Shown here: positions 14,317 to 22,000 of the stretch, in pieces
How the letters are laid out: every line of letters begins with the position of its first letter
Position numbering within the stretch: position 1 is the first letter of the stretch
Assembly: GCA_938046705.1 (NCBI GenBank)
Contig: CALIWP010000194.1
Span: forward strand, 1 to 28,132
Origin: an uncultured Campylobacter sp.
GTDB lineage: Bacteria; Campylobacterota; Campylobacteria; Campylobacterales; Campylobacteraceae
DNA: 28,132 bases
Direction of reading: 5' to 3'
Notes under the pieces: generated by a model
Seen by the model: the letters and a program-made list of their open reading frames with translations, nothing else
Database searches by the model: none
What the model was told of the DNA's origin: nothing
Program-made: the position numbers and the translations under genes

Positions 14317-14507
14317 ACCTTCTTGCTCCGCAGCGGAGCTAAGCCCCGCTTTATTTTACACCCATCGCTCGCATCGCTTACGCGATAAGCTTCGCTCATT
14401 CGCTTCCCGCACGGACGACGAGCAGTCGTCGTCCTCTGTCGGCGGTCGCTCACCCACCTAAAGTTATATGTTTCGCTGCTCGCGAAACGACAATTAACGT
14501 TTTTCAT
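14313..14507 (-). CDS. 64-aa bridging ORF between terminase subunits (doubtful)
   Basis: ATG 14505-14507 overlaps the small-terminase stop by ATGA, and its own stop overlaps the large-terminase start by ATGA. The peptide is Arg/Ser-rich and lacks domain character. Most of it translates repeat R2 copy 2 and the hairpin at 14325-14339. The perfect coupling at both ends suggests it keeps ribosomes moving between the subunits. Confidence 0.3.
   Translation of the reverse strand: MKNVNCRFASSETYNFRWVSDRRQRTTTARRPCGKRMSEAYRVSDASDGCKIKRGLAPLRSKKV
14325..14339 (-). other. Small hairpin just upstream of large terminase start
   Basis: GCTCC (14325-14329) pairs with GGAGC (14335-14339) around GCAGC. 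It lies nine bases from the terminase ATG, where it could modulate initiation; the terminase has only a weak AAGAAGG ribosome site. Confidence 0.3.
14370..14434. repeat. Two-hairpin dispersed repeat R2, copy 2
   Basis: Hairpin 1 is ATCGC-TTAC-GCGAT (14373-14386). Hairpin 2 is GGACGACGA-GCAG-TCGTCGTCC (14413-14434). Relative to copy 1 both strands of the inner stem change together (CGAA/TTCG to ACGA/TCGT), keeping pairing. Confidence 0.65.
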
Positions 14508-14971
14508 ACCTTAAGCGTCCGTTGAAGTATAGCGTCGGCGTTTTGGGCTAAAAAGTCGGTTACGTGATCGTTTTTGCTTTTTGCGGCGAGGTCGGCTATC
14601 TCGCCAATAGCGTTTTGCACCGCCGATAAAATTTGAGCTTTTACGTCTGTTTTTAGGGGAGCTTTTAGGCGGTAGTACGCGCCGCTATACTCTTTGAGAA
14701 TTTTTAGTCGTTTTTCGGGCTCCAACTCTTTGACCTCTTCAAAAGCGCGATCGAAGCTGTCTATAAGAGTGAGTATAAACTCTTCTTCGCTTTTTCTTAT
14801 AGTCGCGACGTCTCTGTTTTTTGCTAGCGCTAAAACCTCCCAGTCTACACCCGCGGCCTTATCTTTGGCTTTTTTCTTATATATAGTTTGACGGGTCACG
14901 CCGTGAGTTTTAGCGATATCGGAAATCGAATAGCCCTTGATATACATATCTTTTATCTCAATATTTTTCAT
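14504..14971 (-). CDS. Mu gp27-like (DUF1804) small terminase / DNA-recognition protein
   Basis: I choose ATG 14969-14971, giving 155 residues beginning MKNIEIKDMYIKGYSISDIA; the longer GTG start at 15040 lies in the 16-bp inverted repeat and adds residues unlike the family. An N-terminal HTH (YSISDIAKTHGVTRQTIYKK) and a helical remainder match DUF1804, the Mu gp27 family that acts with the large terminase. It is the first gene of the leftward head operon. No strong ribosome site precedes the chosen ATG. Confidence 0.75.
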   Translation of the reverse strand: MKNIEIKDMYIKGYSISDIAKTHGVTRQTIYKKKAKDKAAGVDWEVLALAKNRDVATIRKSEEEFILTLIDSFDRAFEEVKELEPEKRLKILKEYSGAYYRLKAPLKTDVKAQILSAVQNAIGEIADLAAKSKNDHVTDFLAQNADAILQRTLKV

Positions 14972-15032
14972 ATTAAACCAGCTTGTCTTTCGATCTAAAT
15001 TTCTGCCCCCAATTTTATTTCGTAAAAAAATA

Positions 15033-15069
15033 AATTTCACTCTATATACCGCATATATAGAGTGAAATT
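15033..15069. promoter_or_regulatory. 16-bp perfect inverted repeat at the divergent late junction
   Basis: AATTTCACTCTATATA (15033-15048) is perfectly complementary to 15054-15069 around CCGCA. It sits between the leftward head operon and the rightward protease-head-tail operon. Mu late promoters are activated by Mor/C proteins at dyad sites, so this is a good late-operator candidate. A bidirectional attenuating hairpin is the alternative. No Mor/C gene is seen in the window. Confidence 0.5.
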
Positions 15070-15107
15070 ATTTTTAAAAACCCATAAAATGACGCCATTG
15101 ATTTCGC

Positions 15108-15166
15108 GGCGGAGCAAAGCCCCGCCTTGCGACCAAAGAGCTACGCCCTTTGGAAACCCCTAAAGC
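15108..15166 (-). repeat. Two-hairpin dispersed repeat R1, copy C
   Basis: The core at 15145-15166 on the minus strand has variable bases CC. Hairpin 2 is GGCGGGGC/GCTCCGCC around TTT (15108-15126). Wobble pairs in both hairpins favour an RNA read from the minus strand. It fills the leader between the late junction and the protease gene. Confidence 0.7.
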
Positions 15167-15228
15167 ACACGAAGGCGTGTCAGCCTTCGCGTATTTTCGC
15201 GTATTTACGAATAAAGAAGGAGATATCG

Positions 15229-15996
15229 GTGGACGGCGTAAGAAGCAAAAACCTACTATCGCTAAATTATAAAGAAAACGAGCCCGTAAAGGTCTCGCCC
15301 ATCGGAGAGATAACGGGTCTTGACGGACGCGTATTTATGATCGACGGCGCAGCGCTACTAAAACGAATATCATCAAACGGACTTCATATCCCGCTTGATG
15401 AAAACCACAGCTTCGGCGGCGCGTTAGGCTGGTTTGACAAAGACAGTTTCGAGCTAAGAGACGACGGGATTTACGCAAAGCTAGAGCTAAATAAAAACGG
15501 AGCGGCCCTGGTAAACGATAAAGTTTATAGATACCTAAGCCCGGTCTACGATACTGACGGTAGATACGTAACGGGCCTTGACAGCGTCGGTCTCGTCAAT
15601 CGCCCAAACCTACTAAATAACACAATCAACTCAAAAGGAGAGAACATGAACGAACTCGAGGAGCTAAAAGCAAAATTTGAGGCCTTGCAAAAAGAGCTTG
15701 AAACGAGCAAAGCCGCAAACGAAACACTAAAAGCGGAACTTGCGGAGGCTAAAAAGCCCGCCGAGCAACCAAAACAAGAAGAAAGTAAAACAGGAAGCGA
15801 GGAAGCAAATAACGTCTCCAAGCAAATCGCCGAACTAGGCGCGAAAATAGCCAAGATGGAAGAAAATTTTAAAGGAATTTTTGGAAAGTCCGAGCTGGAG
15901 AAAAACGCAAAAGCGAACGCTTTGACGGATGAGCAAAGCAAGATAGCGCGAATGCTTGGACTTAGCGACGAAGAATATAAAGGAGGAATGAACTAA
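15229..15996 (+). CDS. Mu gpI-like head maturation protease with C-terminal scaffold
   Basis: I choose GTG 15229 because AAGGAGA (15217-15223) precedes it; the frame stays open upstream through repeat R1, but that is not coding. The product is 255 residues. The N-terminal half (PIGEITGLDGRVFMIDG, HIPLDENHSFGG, YLSPVYDTDGRYVTGLDSVG) matches the Mu-like protease family. The C-terminal half is a long coiled coil with scaffold character. An internal ATG 15646 with AAAAGGAGA gives a free scaffold, as Mu Z within I. Confidence 0.9.
   Translation: MDGVRSKNLLSLNYKENEPVKVSPIGEITGLDGRVFMIDGAALLKRISSNGLHIPLDENHSFGGALGWFDKDSFELRDDGIYAKLELNKNGAALVNDKVYRYLSPVYDTDGRYVTGLDSVGLVNRPNLLNNTINSKGENMNELEELKAKFEALQKELETSKAANETLKAELAEAKKPAEQPKQEESKTGSEEANNVSKQIAELGAKIAKMEENFKGIFGKSELEKNAKANALTDEQSKIARMLGLSDEEYKGGMN
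15646..15996 (+). CDS. Internal in-frame scaffold protein (Mu Z-like)
   Basis: ATG 15646 lies behind AAAAGGAGA (15633-15641), in frame with the protease gene, and encodes 116 residues beginning MNELEELKAKFEALQKELET. It is coiled-coil and charged throughout, ending ARMLGLSDEEYKGGMN. In Mu and lambda, the scaffold is made from an internal start of the protease gene; the strong ribosome site here argues for the same. Confidence 0.7.
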   Translation: MNELEELKAKFEALQKELETSKAANETLKAELAEAKKPAEQPKQEESKTGSEEANNVSKQIAELGAKIAKMEENFKGIFGKSELEKNAKANALTDEQSKIARMLGLSDEEYKGGMN

Positions 15997-16859
15997 TGGC
16001 GCACTTTGAGGAAACAGCGATCGGCTTTAAGGCGACTTTCCAAAAAACGTTTAACAATACCAAAAGCGATGCGGACGTACTATCTATGCGTATAGAGAGC
16101 ACTGATTTAAGCGAGAAGTACGTATGGCTGGGCAACTTCCCTATGATGAAAGAGTGGGTCGGAGATAGGGACGTTAAGAAATTTAAGGACTACGGATACG
16201 CTTTAGAAAACGTGCCTTACGAGGCTACGGTAGAAGTGCCGGTTAACCACCTCGAATACGATAAGGTGGGAGTGTACAAGCCCGCGATCGAGCAAATGGC
16301 ATTTAACGCCAAAAAATTCGGCGCCGCTTTGACCGCAAAAATTTTGCTTAACGGCGAGGATACGACTAAGGGCAAATGCTACGACGGCAAGCCGTTTTTT
16401 AGTAACGCTCACGCCATGGGAATAAACACATACGCAAACGTAGGCACCGGAGCATTAACGCCGGACAACCTAATTGCGGCAGATGCTTTAATGATGAGCA
16501 TAAAAGGCGATAACGATCAAGCGCTAGGGGTAACTCCTACCCATCTAATCTGCGGCCCCAAAAATAAAAAACAAGCTATACAGGCAGTGAAAAAAGAGTA
16601 TCTAACCGGAGGGGAGAGTAATCCGACGTACCAAAGCTATGAGCTTTTGGTGTTGCCTGAAATAACAGATACCAGCTGGTATCTGATGGATCTTGGAAAA
16701 CCGGTCAAACCTTTCGTGTTACAAGTAGCTAAAGACGGAGTATTTGAGTCGAGCAACGACTATAAATTTATGAAAGATAAGGCGCTGTTTGGCTGCAAAA
16801 GCTTTATGAACGCCGGATACGCGTTGTGGCAGCTTGCATACAAGAGCAGCGGCGTTTGA
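15996..16859 (+). CDS. Mu gpT-like major head protein
   Basis: A 287-residue capsid protein; ATG 15996 overlaps the protease stop (TAATG) behind AAAGGAGGAA. The segments LSMRIESTDLSEKYVWLG, WVGDRDVKKFKDYGYALEN and the KPFFSNAHAMG block match the Mu gpT family with an HK97-like fold. It directly follows the protease/scaffold gene, the Mu order I-Z-T. Expected to be the most abundant protein of the virion. Confidence 0.92.
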   Translation: MAHFEETAIGFKATFQKTFNNTKSDADVLSMRIESTDLSEKYVWLGNFPMMKEWVGDRDVKKFKDYGYALENVPYEATVEVPVNHLEYDKVGVYKPAIEQMAFNAKKFGAALTAKILLNGEDTTKGKCYDGKPFFSNAHAMGINTYANVGTGALTPDNLIAADALMMSIKGDNDQALGVTPTHLICGPKNKKQAIQAVKKEYLTGGESNPTYQSYELLVLPEITDTSWYLMDLGKPVKPFVLQVAKDGVFESSNDYKFMKDKALFGCKSFMNAGYALWQLAYKSSGV

Positions 16860-16913
16860 TAGATGCCGCTCTCAAGCCGAACAACGACTAAAAAATAAGG
16901 AGGAATCATATTC

Positions 16914-17207
16914 ATGGCGCACTATTGCATAGACGATTTTAGAGAGGTTAGCGATGGAGATGATAGAGAAGCTACTGCAAAGAGCGAGGCAGAGCCTATA
17001 CAACCAGGAGGAGATCAGCCGGCAGCTTTGCCAAACGGCGATGAACGAAGCCAGGCAGATAACGAGCAACAAGGAGATACCGGAGGCGATGCTGCTAGAT
17101 CTAGCGATGTTTCGCCTGAAACTACACCTGAAGACGGCGGAGATAGCGGATTGGGAGGTAGCTCTGGCGAAGGAGGCGATCAGGCTGGCGCAAAGCCTAA
17201 AAAGTGA
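16914..17207 (+). CDS. Overlapping ORF 1 after major head gene (97 aa, gp35-position)
   Basis: ATG 16914 lies eight bases behind a very strong AAGGAGGAA. The product begins MAHYCIDDFREVSDG, then becomes Gly/Glu/Ser/Pro-rich and ends AGAKPKK. Nearly all of it lies in a different frame from the 114-residue ORF at 16954. The ribosome site argues it is translated; the low-complexity composition argues it may be a short leader frame. In Mu-like phages a small gp35-type protein follows gpT. Confidence 0.5.
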   Translation: MAHYCIDDFREVSDGDDREATAKSEAEPIQPGGDQPAALPNGDERSQADNEQQGDTGGDAARSSDVSPETTPEDGGDSGLGGSSGEGGDQAGAKPKK

Positions 17208-17298
17208 GGACGGTAAGCTAGGCGTTTGTGCGCACGGGCAAAGAACGTCCGAGTTTGACGACCCGGGCGAAAAGATATGGCTTAAATTTGGAGAATAA
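16954..17298 (+). CDS. Overlapping ORF 2: helical head-tail connector candidate (114 aa, gp36-position)
   Basis: ATG 16954 follows AGAGAGG. The product is helical (IEKLLQRARQSLYNQEEI, then LLDLAMFRLKLHL and WEVALAKEAIRLAQSL), resembling the alpha-helical head-completion adaptors (Mu gp36 / DUF1320 or gp6-like) in shape, with a polar C-terminus. It is frame-shifted relative to the 97-residue ORF over 250 bases. Composition and helical periodicity make it the better-supported of the two. Confidence 0.7.
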   Translation: MEMIEKLLQRARQSLYNQEEISRQLCQTAMNEARQITSNKEIPEAMLLDLAMFRLKLHLKTAEIADWEVALAKEAIRLAQSLKSEDGKLGVCAHGQRTSEFDDPGEKIWLKFGE

Positions 17299-17301
17299 GA
17301 G

Positions 17302-17661
17302 ATGAGGCTAAGAGAAGCGATAGAAAAAATCAAAGAGATATTTCCTAAAGCTATTTGCATAAACGGCATAGAAACCATTAAGCAAAACGGTCTTTACCTG
17401 GTATTTGACGGTTGCGATGCCGTATCGCCCGCGATAGACTTAGCCAAATTTGCTCTCGTGCTGGCGGCAAATTCGCTTGATAGCGATAATTTTGCGGCAT
17501 TAAGAGAGCTTGAGCAAATCAGAGCCGAGCTTTTTCGCTTCGGCGCTAAATACGGCAAAAACTACTATAAACAAACAAAAGCCGCAAAATTTGAAGGTAG
17601 CACCTTGTATCTATATGCGGTAATTTTTGAGATAGAGATCAACGTCGTAGAAATAGATTAA
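17302..17661 (+). CDS. Putative tail-completion protein (119 aa, gp37-position)
   Basis: Starts at ATG 17302, three bases after the previous stop (GGAGAATAAG). The N-terminal helix MRLREAIEKIKEIFPK, the central LAKFALVLAANSL and the final YAVIFEIEINVVEI suggest an alpha/beta fold like Mu gp37 / tail terminators, but similarity is only by position and pattern. It lies between the connector and the tail tube gene. Confidence 0.55.
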   Translation: MRLREAIEKIKEIFPKAICINGIETIKQNGLYLVFDGCDAVSPAIDLAKFALVLAANSLDSDNFAALRELEQIRAELFRFGAKYGKNYYKQTKAAKFEGSTLYLYAVIFEIEINVVEID

Positions 17662-17679
17662 ATTAAAAAAGGAGAAAAA

Positions 17680-18348
17680 ATGGCACAAGAAAAAGTAGCG
17701 AGACTAGCCACTGCAACAGTGAGTTTTGTCCCGCAAGGAAAAACAGAGGCGACCGTGCTTGGGTATCAACAAAGTGTGAGCCTAAACCGCACAGTTGAGA
17801 AAAAAGAGCTGCTTTCAAACGATGAGAGTTTGGGCGAAAGTGTCATGGAGCTTGAAACCAAAGCTGAATACACGTTTAGCACTGAGATCGGCGACATTAG
17901 CATACCAAACCTAGCCCTATGTTTCAAGGGTTTGGTAGAGAGCGAAACATACGCGGCAGGCGGTAAATTCTTTACTGGAAAAACAATCAAGGCAGACACC
18001 GAGCAAATCAAGATCGGCGACCCGGTGCTAAAAGACACAAAAATATACATCGCCACCGAAAACATGGCAGCAGGCAGCTTCACAATCGATAAATGTGCCC
18101 CGCGCACATATCCTGTGAAGTTTAAAAAAATAGTGCCGCAAAAGCTATCAAATTCACTAGGAAAAATCATCGTCGATGGTAAAAACCTTGCAACCGGCAA
18201 AGCTCAAATTTTAACGATCCCGCTTGTAAATTTAAGCTTTGAGGGCGATTTAACAGTCAGTGGCAGTGACTTTGCGAAACTATCGCTCAAAGGCAAAATA
18301 TTGCGTGCTGCGGGCGAAGAGCTATTTACATTTATGGACGAGGAGTAA
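17680..18348 (+). CDS. Major tail tube protein candidate
   Basis: A 222-residue protein starting at ATG 17680 behind AAAAGGAG. It is beta-rich with alternating charged strands (RLATATVSFVPQGK, LNRTVEKKELLSND, GDLTVSGSDFAKLSLKG), like siphovirus tail tube proteins. It precedes the tail assembly chaperones and tape measure, which is the usual place. From here codon use changes (more CTC/ATC, lower GC), suggesting a tail module of separate origin. Confidence 0.7.
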   Translation: MAQEKVARLATATVSFVPQGKTEATVLGYQQSVSLNRTVEKKELLSNDESLGESVMELETKAEYTFSTEIGDISIPNLALCFKGLVESETYAAGGKFFTGKTIKADTEQIKIGDPVLKDTKIYIATENMAAGSFTIDKCAPRTYPVKFKKIVPQKLSNSLGKIIVDGKNLATGKAQILTIPLVNLSFEGDLTVSGSDFAKLSLKGKILRAAGEELFTFMDEE

Positions 18349-18351
18349 AAA

Positions 18352-18816
18352 ATGAAGACTAAATTTCCATTTGAAATTAACATCGATGAAGCTAAATTCA
18401 AGCTTGAATACAGAGAGCTTAAAAAGAGCGAGGCTCGCGCCCTAAATGATGAGCTTGGCGGGCTAAAAAGTGCGGTCGAGACCATAGAGCGCCTAAAACA
18501 CGAGATAGCACTTCTCGAAGAAGCCAAAGAAGTCAAAAAAGAGGTCGCTGCGTGCCTAGAAGGCAAGGCAAAGGCAAATGCGCTGCAAGATGTGCTTGGC
18601 ATCATAGATGAAATTTCAACCAAACAAAAAGAGATCAAGGAAGCCGACCAGTTTAAGATCGATGTCGATGAGACCGCAAAAAAGAGATTTGATCTCACGC
18701 TAAGCGGTGAAGATGTGGAGGCTTTCAAGGCCGAGATCGAAGAAAAAGGTCTTAGCTACATCGATGTGATGCGTGCCATAGATGCCGTGATCGAAAAGGA
18801 ACGCTCAAAAAAGTAG
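18352..18816 (+). CDS. Tail assembly chaperone (gpG-of-lambda-like, short form)
   Basis: A 154-residue acidic, coiled-coil-rich protein beginning MKTKFPFEINIDEAKFKLEY and ending AVIEKERSKK, stopping at TAG 18814-18816. A slippery heptamer lies over the last two codons, so some ribosomes should extend it into the downstream frame. This gene pair just before the tape measure is the standard long-tailed phage layout; the chaperone coats the tape measure during assembly. Confidence 0.75.
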   Translation: MKTKFPFEINIDEAKFKLEYRELKKSEARALNDELGGLKSAVETIERLKHEIALLEEAKEVKKEVAACLEGKAKANALQDVLGIIDEISTKQKEIKEADQFKIDVDETAKKRFDLTLSGEDVEAFKAEIEEKGLSYIDVMRAIDAVIEKERSKK

Positions 18817-19058
18817 AGCGCGTCCTTGCTTGCGTGCAATCTCAAATGAGCCCAGATGAATTTGGGCTTGATTTTTATGAGACGCTCATATTGCGGGGGC
18901 TAGGTATCGCTCTGGTCGTGAGACAAGGACTAAACGGAGCAGTCTTTGAGTGCGACACACTCGTATTGCGCACCTTTTGCAAACGCTTCAAAATAGATTT
19001 TTTATGGATGTTTGAAATTTCAAAAAGATATGTGGCGATCATGAGCAAGCAAGATTAA
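18352..19058 (+). CDS. Tail assembly chaperone, -1 frameshift long form (GT-like)
   Basis: Slippage by -1 on A-AAA-AAG (18807-18813) gives GTA GAG CGC as next codons, skips the TAG, and continues to TAA 19056-19058. The fusion is 235 residues: the full 154-residue short form plus 81 more, including MSPDEFGLDFYETLILRGLG. The downstream frame has no good ribosome site of its own, which supports expression by frameshift. The join was derived by reading, not by experiment. Confidence 0.7.
18807..18837 (+). promoter_or_regulatory. -1 programmed frameshift site
   Basis: A-AAA-AAG at 18807-18813 is in the correct zero-frame register and is followed at once by the TAG stop. GCGCG (18818-18822) can pair with CGTGC (18833-18837) four bases downstream with one G-U, a possible but weak stimulatory hairpin. 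Confidence 0.7.
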
Positions 19059-19088
19059 ATTTTAATGGCAGATTAGGTAACAGGAAAA

Positions 19089-22000
19089 ATGGCAGATAAC
19101 GACGTAAAGATAACCATCACCATAAACGGCGAAACGACAGAGCTAAAAGCCGCCAAAGCTGACGTTGAAGATCTAGCCAAAAATGTCAAAAAAGCAGATA
19201 CCGCTACTGCTGGACTAAAAGACTCATTTGCCGCGCTCGCCCTAAAAATAGGCGGAGTCGCGGCTCTAACGGCTGCATTTAAAGACCTCGTAAGCACCGG
19301 CTTTGAAGCAAATAAAAGCTTTGAAAACCTACAAATTCAACTCACCGGTCTCATTGCCGCCAACTCCTCAAACGTAAGTTCTATGGGGCGCGTTTTAGAC
19401 GCTCATGAAAAATGGAATTTGGGTATGGCTGAAAGTGAAAAGATACTAAATCAGCTAAACGAAACCAACGCAAAAACAAAATTTACGCTTGAAGAGATCA
19501 CTGGGGCATTCAATATGTTTTATGCTACATCTGCCGGGCAAGGTAGCCGTGAAAAAGCGGTGCAAGCGATGGATAGTATCGCACTTGCCGCGCAAGCTGT
19601 CGGAAAAAACATCAATGACCTGACCCCTATGATGGATAGTCTAGCTACTGGCACTGTCATAGCCGCTTCCGAAATGGGCTCATTCATGAAAATAGTTGGA
19701 CTTACCAACGATGAGCTCAAAAAAGCAAACGAAAACGGGCAGGTGTATGACTATCTCATTGAAAAGCTGGCTAAATTTAAAGAGCTTAGCGGCGAAGCAG
19801 GAAATAGCTACGAAGTAGCCCTTGGTGGGGTTAAAAACGAAATCACTGAGATAGCGCGTGAGCTAACTAAGCCAATGTTTGAAACTGTCACCAAAGGCCT
19901 TAATGACTTTGGCAAACTTATAAAAGATCATAAAGATGACATCATAGAATTTGGAGAGGATGTTTTTAGGTCGTTTCAACTCATTGGCTCTGGCATCCTC
20001 TATATTGGCGTCACAGCTGCAAAGGTGCTCCTAGCTATCCCGACAGCTATTTTAAGCGGTTTCGATACGCTCGCTCTCATCATCGAAAACAAGGTTAATG
20101 CCGTCATTAAAAACGCACAAGAAGCATACAATAGCATAGCTTGGCTTTGGGATGGAGAGACCACATTTGGGCGCGCAAATTTTGCGACCAATATTTCAAG
20201 TGGCTTTATGGAGGCGTATAAAACCGTAGAAGATACGCAAGAAAGAGCTGCGCAAGCCGCAAAAGATCTATTCAATGAAATCAAAGAAAACACCCGTGCC
20301 GCCGCCAAAGAGACCAAAGCTGCCACAAAAGATGTCGGTGAGTCTTTGCAAAGCTTGCCACCAAAGATAGAGCCAGTAGCCAAAGCTGCCAAAAAAGCCT
20401 CAAAGGATATGAGTAGCTACAACAATGCTCTGCGAGAGATCGCACGCCTTGGTATGAGCGAATATGAGAAAAAACTTGATGACATCGAGCACAAGGAAAA
20501 AGAGTGGCTAAAAGTTGGCATTGATAAAAAAACAGCTGCCAAAGCAAAGGCGAAGCTATTTGACACACTAGAAACCGAGGAAGCAAACAAAGTGCTAAAA
20601 GAGCACTCTAGCTTTCTAAAAGAGCGCGAAGAACTAGAAAAGCGATACTACGAAGCTATCGGCGAATACGAAAAAGCGTGGGCGATAGAGAGTAAAAAGG
20701 TCAAAGAGACCATAAAAAAGCTAAATTTGAGCGAAGAGGACGCGAAAAAATACCTTGAAATTCAAAAGAAAAAATATTTTGAGCCTTTGACAAAGACAGC
20801 AAAAACAGCTTTTTCTGACATCAAAAATAGCTGGGCTGATACAGTATCGACGATGTCAAAGACCGTCGAGGATGGCTTCTTCGACTTTTTCATAGGAAAA
20901 ACCAAATCACTTAAGAAAGCCCTCAAAGACATAGGCACAAATCTTATGCGCGATATGATAAGCCCATACGCGCGCACATTAGCACAAGGTATCGCTGGTG
21001 GCTTTGGCTCGTTTTTGGGCGGTGGCTCAAATTTAGCCCAAATCGCCGCTGATTTGGGTCTAAAAAAGAACGATAGAGGAGGCTTTTCGGGTCAAGTTGG
21101 TGGCACTGATGTGGAGCTTTCAAGCACAGGTCAGATACTGCGCGGTGCTTCTGCTCTTGACAAAGGCACGACAAATTTGCTCTCATCCATTTCAAACCTC
21201 AAAACAGCTTATGACACCTTTACCAAAGGCTTTGGCTCGCCGTTTTCAAGCATAGGCGGCTATCTGATGAACAACGGCTGGACAAGCTCAGGGGCGTTTT
21301 TCAATGGCATGGGTGGAGGCGTGAATTCACTCTTTGGCACAAACTCAATGCTTAGCGGCACAGCTGGACGCGGTGCAGCACAAGCGGCACTCAGTGGCTA
21401 TGGCAGTCCATATTACAGCGCAGGTGCTGCTACTGGTGGCGCGCTCGTTGGCGGGGCTGTTGGGTATGGCATAGGAAGTGGGCTAGATAAGATGTTTGGT
21501 GCAAACACCTACGCCCCTCAAACTGGCATGGTAGCTGGAGCTGCTGTGGGTGGATACGCTGCACTTGCAGGATCGCTTTCAGCTGTGCCAGTATGGGGCT
21601 GGATAGCGGCTGCTGTCGTGCTTGCCATAGGCGGCATGATAGGAAAAAGCAAGATCACCGATTGGGGTTATCAAGTAGGCGAAAATTTAAATCTTGGCTT
21701 GATGAAAGGGCTTGATAGCAAAGACGTCAATAACTGGAAAGAAAAGACCAAAAAAAGCTGGTTTAGCAAGAGTACATCAAATCAGACATCGCCAATAGAT
21801 AGCGAAACAGTGAAAATGCTATCTAGCTATGTCCGCACAACCTCCACTCTACTCAAAGAATTCACCGGCGGAGACTTCACATTGCCAGCGCGCACGTATA
21901 ATAAGCGAACCCTCATAGATGAGGGCTTTGGCGGTGCTTTGATAGCCGGGGTGATGGGGCGAAAATTTGACAAGGCTCTAAGCTTTGGGGGCAGCGAGGG

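Noticed and set aside
15127..15228. Long N-terminal extension of the protease ORF
   Set aside because: It translates repeat R1 copy C; the good ribosome site and family match begin at GTG 15229.
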